Assembly: GCA_003354225.1 (NCBI GenBank)
Contig: PIVH01000554.1
Location: forward strand, 1-5,466
Source: Globobulimina sp.
Taxonomy: Eukaryota > Foraminifera > Rotaliida
Reading direction: 5' to 3'
DNA length: 5,466 nt
This document shows, piece by piece, positions 1 to 5,238 of the stretch. Below the pieces are notes generated by a model. It saw only the letters and a list, made by a program, of their open reading frames with translations. It had not been told where the DNA came from and ran no database searches. The translations under genes were made by a program, and so were the position numbers. Position 1 is the first letter of the stretch. Every line of letters starts with the position of its first letter.

Positions 1-1
1 G

Positions 2-577
2 TGTGCACCATCCACTAAAACAATAAACGAAATATTAAAATCTGGACAAAATATTAAAAAAGTTTATATTGATCCATTTGCGTATAATTTAATATCTCCG
101 TCACCACAGCATTTAAAAAATATTATTCCTCGGATTTTTGAATGTAAATCACTCGAATATTTTGGAATTGTGGTAAATGATGAAAATTATATGTCAATAT
201 TGGATGGGATTGAAGTTGCTTTATTTCAAAACAAACAAATAAAAAGAAAACAAATTAAAATTAGAATGAATGGGGCGATAAAATTAAAAATTGATTTGAA
301 AGGTATAATTTTTAATATTTCTCGAATTGTGTTATTGTTGGAATCATCAGAAATAAATGATTTTATGTTTATTTGTGATATGAATAGAATGAATAAAAAA
401 GATGCAAAGGAATTGGATGCAAATGATATTGTAAATGATTTAAATAAGATTTCAAGAAACATCAAAACAGCTGTAAATGGATTTTGTTTTGTAATTACAA
501 ATAGAAATTGTAACATATGCGGATGGAATGGACGTTGGTTATTTCCACTGTCGGCTATATGGAAATTTCGAACTTGA
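2..577 (+). CDS. 3' part of an AT-rich gene, product unknown (5' end outside the window)
   Basis: The frame is open from base 2 to the TGA at 575-577 (191 codons with no stop in very AT-rich DNA), so this is coding and continues to the left. A GTG at 170 is not needed as a start because the frame runs through it. The protein is rich in Ile, Asn, Lys and Phe, with no clear signal peptide, strong membrane segment or catalytic motif that I recognise. It alternates hydrophobic and charged stretches, as in a soluble globular protein (for example FNISRIVLLLESSEINDFMF). Composition is much poorer in G+C than the next gene (15 of 60 bases in 181-240). The last ~25 residues contain three Trp close together, although none occurs earlier, and may be out of frame; see the entry at 495-620. 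I do not assign a function. Confidence 0.75.
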   Translation, partial: CAPSTKTINEILKSGQNIKKVYIDPFAYNLISPSPQHLKNIIPRIFECKSLEYFGIVVNDENYMSILDGIEVALFQNKQIKRKQIKIRMNGAIKLKIDLKGIIFNISRIVLLLESSEINDFMFICDMNRMNKKDAKELDANDIVNDLNKISRNIKTAVNGFCFVITNRNCNICGWNGRWLFPLSAIWKFRT

Positions 578-620
578 TGAGATAAGTTTTATTATTGAAT
601 TATTGATATGCCCAAAATAA
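495..620 (+). other. Alternative, possibly genuine, C-terminal coding segment of the upstream gene in the +1 frame
   Basis: Just after a TAA at 492-494, the frame one base ahead of the upstream gene is open for 41 codons to a TAA at 618-620. Its translation (containing DGMDVGYFHCRLYGNFELDE) has the acidic/hydrophobic balance of the rest of the protein. The formal frame ends in a Trp-rich tail unlike what precedes it. One surplus base near the T-rich stretch 480-500, or a small unrecognised intron, would join the two. I tested GT...AG pairs 473-504 and 491-504; neither restores the frame. If the join is real, the gene ends at 620 and leaves only 57 bases before the cyclase start. This is inference from composition, with no homologue known to me. 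Confidence 0.35.
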
Positions 621-677
621 TATTAAATTGTTTAACACATTTATTTTTGACAAGCAAAAAAAACTCTAAAAGCAAGC
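621..677 (+). promoter_or_regulatory. Very short AT-rich spacer and leader upstream of the cyclase gene
   Basis: Only 57-100 bases separate the upstream gene's end (620 or 577) from the ATG at 678, so the promoter and 5' leader of the cyclase gene must be compact or overlap the upstream 3' end. In the cyclase frame there are stops at 624, 633 and 648 and no other ATG before 678, which fixes the start. The start context has A at -3, favourable for eukaryotic initiation. I see no distinct TATA box separable from the general AT richness and no convincing factor site. Confidence 0.4.
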
Positions 678-3600
678 ATGACAACGCAAAAGAGCAGAAA
701 CAAGCAAAGTACACGCGATGCCTTATCAACCTTTGTGCCGCAAACAATGAAATGGATCCTTCAGCAAGAAACCAACTTAACAGTGCCATATAGCAAACAG
801 TTCCCGTCCGTCGCCTTATTTGCAGACATTTCAGGCTTCACAAACTTAACCGAAAAATTGTCCGCCTTACCCGGCACATTGGGAGTGGAAACCTTAGCGG
901 ATGAAATCAATAATTATCTGACTCAGATCATCAAACAAATAGTGGGCAGTGGCGGCGACATCTTCAAGTTTGCGGGCGATGCCTTATTATGTGTCTGGCC
1001 GCCAAACCAACAGGAAATGAACGACATGATCATGGCCTGGAAGAATCTGAGCAAAACTGTGTTGCGCGTCATTCGCTGCGCTTTGGATATCCAGAAATCA
1101 TTGGGCGAAATGAGCAAATGTGGCGTGCCCGAATTGATACTCCGCGTAAAGTTAGGCATTGGCGTAGGGAACGTCGACGTGTTGGTGGTTGGCGGCGTAA
1201 TGGGTCGATTTGAAAACTTGCCCGCTGGACAGGCTTTTTTTGAGGCATTTAACTGCGAAAATGACTGCAAACCGCAACAAGTGATAATATCCAACAAATG
1301 CTACCAAATGTGTAAGGCGCAAATTGGTGACTGCGAAGCCGTGGGGCCACTCGGAAACTATTTGGTGAAATCCATCAAATATCGAATAGGGAAACGCAGG
1401 AATATGAATGCGGACTCCTTGAATTTGTCCACTATGTCTGACCAAAACGACAGTTTATTTAAGAAGTTCTCGCGGTACATCCCGTCCGCGGTGGTGCCGC
1501 ATCTACGAATGCCCGAACAAGCGTGGGTCGGCGAGCTGAGACAGGTCACCATCATGTTTTTGTCGCTGCCCTTCAACTCGACGGACATAAAGAACATCGG
1601 CAGCAACAAAGGCGAGAACATATTGAAGGAGATCCATGACAGCATCCGGCAATTACAGACCATCATATATCGGTATCAGGGCTCGTTGAATAAGTTTCTG
1701 GTCGACGACAAAGGCTCCACTGTCATGGCGGTGTTCGGATTGCCTCCGGTCGCTCATCGGAATGACCCCGAACGCGCAGTGATGGCTGCTTTGGATTTGA
1801 GGAAGAAGTTCAAGGCGCGTTACACGAAGAAACTGTTGTCTTTGCTGGGCGGCGCCACATTGGACGTGAATAAGACAAAGGAGCAATATGACCGCGACAA
1901 AGACAAAAACAAAAAGAAAAAAGACAAAATGAAGCACAAAGCCAAAGAAAAGACAGTGAATGGAAAGAAAAAGAACATCATCGCCATTGGCATAACATCG
2001 GGCATTGTGTACCTGGGACTTGTTGGCGGTGCAGGCAGTCGGAGGGAATATTCTGTGTTGGGCGATAAGGTGAATTTGGCCGCGAGACTGATGGGTCTCA
2101 GCAAGAAAGAGCCGCATATTTATGGCGAGATTGCCGTGGATGAGAGCATAAAATCAAAGGTGATGACTGGCGAAATTCGGCATGAATTGGACTGGAAGTT
2201 CATTAAAACCACCAAAGTGAAGGGGAAGAAGCAAAATATCAATGTCTACAGTCCGGTGCCGAAGATATTTATCCATCACGTGGCCATTCCGCCGATTGCA
2301 TGGCTGACGGACGCGTCCGATAAGTCGTACATTACCGAATGCAGCCGCGTCATTGAGAGGTTACACAAATATGAGACAGGCAAAGTGGTGTTTGTCGAAG
2401 GCGAGGCCGGTTTGGGCAAAGCAGCTTTGATCAGCAGAGTGATGCACCAAACTAAGAATCGGATCTGGTGGCTCTGGGGAAAGGGGTCGTGGCTGCATGA
2501 AACCAAGGAAGCCTTGAAATTCCCGGTCTGGAAACAAATCTTATTGTCCTTTGAGATAAAATATCCGTTCTGGCTCTCCAAAAACCGCAAATCCTTTGAA
2601 CATTACATCGAGAAACGGCGGCCAGATTTGCATCAATGGCTATTCTTATTGTCGTATTTCAATTTGTTATCCTTTGTAAGTCCGACTGAGTATGATCCAA
2701 ACATTCACATTGAAAAAGACAGAAAAGATTTGATATTCGCGAGACTGCGCAATTCGGCGTGGCAGCGGAATGACAAATTAGTGCAAGAGTTGAAAGACAA
2801 GATCCAGCTCAGAATGAGTGTGGACGCCAAACGGTTCGAGCAGCAATTAACGGAAATCAAAGATGACGAAACTCGCAAACTAACAAAGCGAAAAAAGGAA
2901 GAAGAATGGCGGCTATCTGCAGAGTTGAAGGTGAATAAAAAAATAGGAAACTTCATCTACGACATTGTGTTTTGTTTATTGGAGTGGGCCGGCGGTAAGT
3001 TGGCCGGCACGAAGCCGATTGCCATTGTCATTGACGGATTGCAGTGGCTGCGGACATGGGACTGGTCGCTGACTCGCCGCTTGTGTCTGATGCTGGAAAA
3101 TAACATCTTGAAACATGTCACTTTGTTCATCTCCTCGACGCCGATGGACATTCGGCGGTATACACCGCATTACATTCGCAAATATTACACGGCGCAGTAT
3201 CAGGAGATGCGCGATGGCGAGTCGTCCATAGTAATATTGCCGGCGGCGTGGGGCATCCAGAAAACCAAAAAGTACATCAAGTCCTATTTCAAGCACGAGC
3301 ACAACATCAATGTTCGCGATGTGTCGCCCAAATTGGTGGAGACGGTGCACAGTCAAAGTGGCGGCCGACCCGGTTTTTGCAAGGAATTCTTGGATATTTT
3401 GTTCAAATTACCGTCTTTGCTGACTTTTGGGCGACATGCGGTACAAAGGGGAGAAAAAGTTGTCTTTCAGTTTGGAATTCGAGCAACATTTATCTTCGCG
3501 GACGCAATATTCGAGCATCCCGATCCCAGCGAGCGTCCAAGCCATCACGGCGCGCCATTTGGATGTCCTGAACCCGGAGTCCATGCTCTGTCTCAAGACT

Positions 3601-4995
3601 GCGGCCACGATCTGCATCAGCAAAGGAACGCGCTGCCTCTCCTTTCTCAAGTCGACGTTGCGAGGCTCGCATCCCATCAAACAATTTGTGGAACCCATCT
3701 CTGTGTTGGACAATACGTTGGAAAAGCTGTGCAAAATGAAGTTTATCGCAAAGCTGCCGTCGAAGCAGGACATTTCCAACGCGATCGACGTGAATGAGAA
3801 TGGGAATGGGAATGGGAATGCGGCGCAGTCGGAGCTGCAGCCAAGGAAACGGACTCTGCCCTGCCAACTATATAAACAGTCGTCGATGTTGAACCATACA
3901 CAACACGGACATCTGGAGAACCATTACCACTCTGAGTTGGTGCACCATCACTCCTCAGTTTCGTACCAGAAACACGATGAGAATGTCATCAAAGACCGGT
4001 ATGGCTCGGCTGCCAACAATGTGGTGGCGAGGAACAAGATCCATATCAATAACAACAACAACTCGTTGGCCGATATGTCGCGTGGAACCATTCACCATTT
4101 GCGGAATTTCAGCGGTGTCTCGGATCGCAGCGACCAGACTTTCTCTGACCGCAATGGCTCTGACCAGGAAATGCAGAAAAATATGAAGATGACGGACGAC
4201 GAAAATAAGCATAAGAGAGATGTGGAGGACATGCCGCTGACTTCGCAGTTAGTGGTGGAGCCGTTGCATGCGGTGGCTTGGAAGAAGGGCATTTTGTGGA
4301 AGTCCAAAGGCGGGCTTTTGTCGACTGGCTCTGACCGCGTCTTTGTGTTCAAAAATAAGACTCTGTACTGGTTCCGAGACAGCATCGCCGACAAATATCC
4401 GCTGGGCAGCATCAAATTTGGCGAATCCATTTTGCGGCTTCAGCTCAACGAGAAAAAGAAAGAAACTCTCATCAAAGTCTCCAGAAAGAAATACATTTTG
4501 CGCGCCAAGAGCTTGCCTGCAATGCAAGAATGGTTCAAATTGTTTCAGAATGCCATGAATTCGACGGATAACTCGATGAATAATTCGATGCAGAACATGG
4601 AGAACATGGTAATCAACGAAGAAAAGTCTGTGGATCCCGGCCCCGATGCGGACAATGAATATTTGAGTAACACTCACGGCGAATGCTACGAATTCACGCA
4701 TGGTTTCCTAAGGGACGCCATCTACGAACAAATGTTGTCGACGCAGAGGATCCGAATACACAAAACTGCGCAGGAATACTTACGCAAAGTCCTCAAAGCC
4801 ATCTCGTATTTGCCCAAATATTTGAACAAGGACTTGGACACAAAAGATTATACTTCGCTGCTACAAAGACACCAATCCATTGCCCAAAACTACCAGAAAC
4901 AGCAGAAAAATATTGGTGAGATGGTGGCTGAAGATGGCAAAAAAAAGCACAAGAAAAAGAAACACAAATTCCCGGGTTTTATCGGTTTAGATTAA
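678..4995 (+). CDS. Soluble adenylyl cyclase (ADCY10/sAC-like), C1-C2-STAND NTPase with inserted PH domain; one frame break near 3430
   Basis: This predicted enzyme makes cAMP and pyrophosphate from ATP at a C1:C2 interface. The N-terminal 918 residues are read in one frame (678-3431) and the rest one base ahead (about 3432-4995). Dropping one base gives 1438 residues. Order of parts: short N-terminus; C1 (about 42-235); the linker RYIPSAVVPHL (267-277), typical of sAC proteins; C2 (285-526) with a Lys-rich insertion; P-loop NTPase module (568-920) with a helical insertion (695-756); winged-helix-like segment (953-1028); Asn/His-rich linker (1036-1199); PH domain (1200-1294); the sAC-type FTHGFLRDAIYE motif (1339-1350); basic C-terminus. 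Seen directly: both C1 metal aspartates (D50, D101), K345 and S459 for adenine, N466 and R470. Lys plus Ser at the base-recognition positions favours adenylyl over guanylyl cyclase, the class IIIb pattern. It has no membrane segments and lacks the long C-terminal repeat region of the ~1600-residue mammalian protein. The frame break may be a sequencing error, an intron or a true mutation. Confidence 0.88.
801..1382 (+). other. Class III cyclase domain C1
   Basis: Residues about 42-235. FADISGFT (48-55) carries the first metal aspartate D50, and GDIFKFAGDALL (93-104) the second, D101; they match D47 and D99 of human sAC. K97 corresponds to human K95, which lines the bicarbonate pocket. The later part, with VGGV, GRFE and AGQA, fits the C1 pattern. 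Where human sAC has R176 (eighth residue counting from the GQA glycine), this protein has F191, in an aromatic stretch QAFFEAF. The domain supplies the two-metal half of the catalytic site. Confidence 0.9.
1530..2255 (+). other. Class III cyclase domain C2
   Basis: Residues about 285-526. It opens with GELRQVTIMFLSL, followed by LVDDKGSTVMAVFGLPP (341-357), in which K345 matches human sAC K334 (adenine contact). TSGIVYLGLVGG (440-451) and REYSVLGDKVNLAARLM (456-472) follow. There S459 takes the place of human T405, and N466 and R470 match N412 and R416, which stabilise the transition state. The domain supplies the base-recognition half of the active site. The end of the domain, with FIKTTKVKGKKQNINVY, is the usual closing strand ('K.KG....v.vY'). 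Confidence 0.9.
1860..1976 (+). other. Lys/Asp-rich low-complexity insertion inside C2
   Basis: Residues about 395-433 form a run of Lys, Asp, Glu and Gln between the helix ending DLRKKF and the strand IIAIGITSG. Human sAC joins these two elements by a short loop. The stretch includes NKKKKDKMKHKAKEK and a final GKKKN. It is probably a disordered surface loop; the basic clusters could act as a nuclear-localisation-like or acidic-membrane-binding patch. It stays in frame with both flanks and has no splice-site pair giving a clean removal that I can identify, so I treat it as translated. Confidence 0.7.
2379..3431 (+). other. STAND/AAA-like P-loop NTPase module, N-terminal part
   Basis: Residues about 568-918, the large ATPase-like module that follows the cyclases in sAC proteins. 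The P-loop is VVFVEGEAGLGKAAL (570-584), with K581 but Ala at 582 where Ser or Thr normally binds magnesium. The Walker B strand is IAIVIDGLQWL (781-791): D786 is present, and the next residue is Gly rather than the usual second acid. A following strand, VTLFISSTP (814-822), resembles the sensor strand. The GGRPGFCKEFLDIL stretch (895-908) matches the 'GGNP.f..el' motif common in this group. The module is thought to regulate the cyclase. The two departures suggest weak or absent ATP hydrolysis, though nucleotide binding cannot be excluded. Confidence 0.75.
2760..2945 (+). other. Charged helical/coiled-coil-like insertion in the NTPase module
   Basis: Residues about 695-756, between the P-loop and the Walker B strand, are almost purely charged and helical (QRNDKLVQELKDKIQLRM, then TRKLTKRKKEEEWRLSAELK) with no Pro or Gly. 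Hydrophobic residues recur at roughly three-to-four-residue spacing. It reads as a long exposed helix or short coiled coil that could bring about dimerisation or partner binding. No coiled-coil score was computed. Confidence 0.55.
3424..3535 (+). other. Window containing the frame break in the cyclase gene
   Basis: The first frame is supported through GGRPGFCKEFLDILFKLP (to about 3413) and the second from SVQAITARHLDVLNPE (about 3532 on). The second frame has a TGA at 3421-3423, so an unspliced switch must fall between 3424 and about 3535. The smoothest join treats one G of GGG at 3429-3431 as surplus, giving LLTFGDMRYKGEKKLSFSLE. GGGG at 3448-3451 and AAAAA at 3454-3458 are other homopolymer candidates. 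A GT...AG intron of 58 bases (3413-3470) or 70 bases (3401-3470), ending TTTCAG, would also restore the frame, but both donors (GTCTTT, GTTCAA) are poor. Confidence 0.8.
3424..4995 (+). CDS. C-terminal part of the sAC-like gene, read one base ahead of the N-terminal part
   Basis: This frame is open from the codon after TGA 3421 to the TAA at 4993-4995 and has no plausible start of its own: the first Met codon (3436) falls inside the conserved module. It continues the same protein. It holds the end of the STAND module (SVQAITARHLDVLNPESML onward), an Asn/His-rich linker, a PH domain, a short Asn/Met-rich stretch, the family motif FTHGFLRDAIYE and a Lys/His tail. The first frame stays open to 3797, but after about 3432 it encodes a Pro/His/Arg-rich sequence without family features and is taken to be a shadow. 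The alternative that this is a separate downstream gene is unlikely, because it would begin in mid-domain with no spacer. Confidence 0.85.
   Translation, partial: LLGDMRYKGEKKLSFSLEFEQHLSSRTQYSSIPIPASVQAITARHLDVLNPESMLCLKTAATICISKGTRCLSFLKSTLRGSHPIKQFVEPISVLDNTLEKLCKMKFIAKLPSKQDISNAIDVNENGNGNGNAAQSELQPRKRTLPCQLYKQSSMLNHTQHGHLENHYHSELVHHHSSVSYQKHDENVIKDRYGSAANNVVARNKIHINNNNNSLADMSRGTIHHLRNFSGVSDRSDQTFSDRNGSDQEMQKNMKMTDDENKHKRDVEDMPLTSQLVVEPLHAVAWKKGILWKSKGGLLSTGSDRVFVFKNKTLYWFRDSIADKYPLGSIKFGESILRLQLNEKKKETLIKVSRKKYILRAKSLPAMQEWFKLFQNAMNSTDNSMNNSMQNMENMVINEEKSVDPGPDADNEYLSNTHGECYEFTHGFLRDAIYEQMLSTQRIRIHKTAQEYLRKVLKAISYLPKYLNKDLDTKDYTSLLQRHQSIAQNYQKQQKNIGEMVAEDGKKKHKKKKHKFPGFIGLD
3535..3762 (+). 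other. Winged-helix-like segment closing the NTPase core
   Basis: Whole-protein residues about 953-1028 (counting one surplus base). The order VQAITARHLDVLNPESMLCL, KTAATICISKG, FLKSTLRG and FVEPISVLDNTLEKLC follows the pattern 'v..ii.arid.L.p....LK.Aavig..f....L' found after the ATPase core in sAC and related STAND proteins. This pattern is the main reason for choosing the second frame here. It ends at MKFIAKLPSKQD, after which low-complexity sequence starts. Confidence 0.65.
3784..4275 (+). other. Long low-complexity Asn/His/Ser-rich linker
   Basis: Whole-protein residues about 1036-1199. It is probably disordered. It contains an (Asn-Gly)3 repeat, a His-rich stretch (HTQHGHLENHYHSELVHHHS, about 3895-3954), a five-Asn run (4048-4062) and Ser/Asp-rich clusters (VSDRSDQTFSDRNGSDQE) that could be phosphorylated. 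It separates the winged-helix-like part from the PH domain. The frame stays open throughout and GC content resembles the rest of the gene, so it is translated rather than an intron. Confidence 0.7.
3792..3821 (+). repeat. Tandem hexanucleotide repeat GAATGG, five units
   Basis: Five consecutive six-base units: GAATGA, three exact GAATGG, and GAATGC. They encode alternating Asn with Glu or Gly at the start of the disordered linker. Units of six keep the frame, so length changes would be tolerated; this is a likely polymorphic microsatellite. Confidence 0.85.
4276..4560 (+). other. Pleckstrin homology (PH) domain
   Basis: Whole-protein residues about 1200-1294. AWKKGILWKSKGG is the first strand pair, then DRVFVFKNKTLYWFRDS (strands 2-4), YPLGSIKFGES, ETLIKVSRKKYILRAKS, and the closing helix AMQEWFKLFQNAM with the near-invariant Trp at 4531-4533. 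The strand order, the 'pLG.i' turn and the Trp in the last helix are characteristic. Basic residues lie in the first loop (K-K...K-S-K) and one Arg precedes VFVF, but the full K-Xn-[KR]-X-R phosphoinositide motif is not complete, so lipid binding is likely but not certain. The role inferred is membrane or partner recruitment. Confidence 0.85.
4687..4791 (+). other. sAC-family helical motif resuming after the PH domain
   Basis: YEFTHGFLRDAIYEQMLS followed by TQRIRIHKTAQEYLRK. In sAC proteins and other cyclase-STAND fusions a segment of the form 'f.H.llrdaaYe.ll...R..lH...a..le' follows the winged-helix part directly. Here about 300 residues containing the PH domain separate the two, so the PH domain and its linkers read as an insertion within the module. 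Confidence 0.75.
4939..4968 (+). other. Lys/His polybasic C-terminal tail
   Basis: Ten residues, KKKHKKKKHK, followed by the final FPGFIGLD. This is a strong basic patch close to the C-terminus, able in principle to act as a nuclear-localisation-like signal or to bind acidic phospholipids alongside the PH domain. The run of eight A at 4939-4946 could cause sequencing slips, but the frame reads cleanly to the stop. Confidence 0.75.
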
Positions 4996-5000
4996 ATATT

Positions 5001-5006
5001 AATAAA
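5001..5006 (+). promoter_or_regulatory. Possible polyadenylation signal AATAAA
   Basis: AATAAA begins six bases after the cyclase stop codon and is followed by T/G-rich sequence (TTGTAGCTTGTTG, then GTGTGTATATG), the usual order of signal and downstream element. The position is very close to the stop, consistent with short 3' ends in a compact genome, but the hexamer also arises by chance in AT-rich DNA. Confidence 0.4.
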
Positions 5007-5132
5007 TCTTAATTGTAGCTTGTTGCAATCAGTGTGTATATGTTTATTTGTGTGCTGGTGTTCAATTTATAGTTTTAAATTGCAATCTTTTTATGTTGAA
5101 CTTAATGTATATCAAACCTTAATGTTGTGTCT

Positions 5133-5160
5133 GGCTGGCAGTCTTGGCTGGCGCGGCTGG
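5133..5160 (+). repeat. Three spaced GGCTGG copies in a GC-rich island
   Basis: GGCTGG occurs at 5133-5138, 5146-5151 and 5155-5160 within otherwise AT-rich DNA, about 80-105 bases before the next start codon. The copies are direct, not inverted, so they do not form an obvious hairpin. They could be factor-binding sites for the downstream gene, part of its 5' leader, or a chance remnant. Confidence 0.45.
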
Positions 5161-5238
5161 TATACCAATCAATTAATATATCGAAATTTTAAGGAAGGAC
5201 GTTGAGTATTAATTTGTGTAACACTAAAATCTCTAATC

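Larger units (their letters stand above)
4996..5238. other. AT-rich intergenic region between the cyclase and downstream genes
   Basis: 243 bases with no convincing coding frame. They must hold the cyclase 3' untranslated region, a poly(A) site and the downstream promoter. Apart from an AATAAA near the left end and a GC-rich GGCTGG cluster at 5133-5160, I see only T-rich and A-rich sequence. No tRNA or other RNA gene is visible. Confidence 0.6.

Noticed and set aside
226-516. Antisense frame rich in Phe and Ile
   Set aside because: It is the mirror of the Lys/Asn-rich upstream gene; its hydrophobic look comes from reverse-complementing AAA and AAT codons, not from a membrane protein.
592-793. 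Small frames on both strands across the cyclase start
   Set aside because: They overlap the supported start at 678 in other frames and show no independent coding signs.
1653-2117. Antisense 154-codon frame within the C2 region
   Set aside because: It overlaps conserved catalytic codons on the other strand, and its Phe/Leu/Val stretch is the complement of the Lys-rich insertion.
2995-3000. GTAAGT, a perfect splice-donor consensus inside the coding region
   Set aside because: The frame reads smoothly through it into the Walker B strand, so removal is not needed; taken as a chance match.
3441-3470. GTACAA...TTTCAG as a mini-intron at the frame break
   Set aside because: It is 30 bases long, a multiple of three, so removing it would not restore the frame, and it is shorter than usual introns.
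3424-3470. Programmed +1 ribosomal frameshifting
   Set aside because: The first frame has no stop or obvious slow codon at the junction, as known +1 sites do; a surplus base or intron is simpler. It cannot be wholly excluded without RNA and protein data.
3432-3797. Continuation of the first cyclase frame to a stop at 3797
   Set aside because: After about 3432 it reads as Pro/His/Arg-rich sequence with no family pattern, whereas the frame one base ahead carries the winged-helix-like motif and continues for 500 codons.
5020-5205. 61-codon frame in the intergenic region
   Set aside because: It has no ATG at its start, is Cys/Leu/Trp-rich and resembles no family; it is likely random open sequence.
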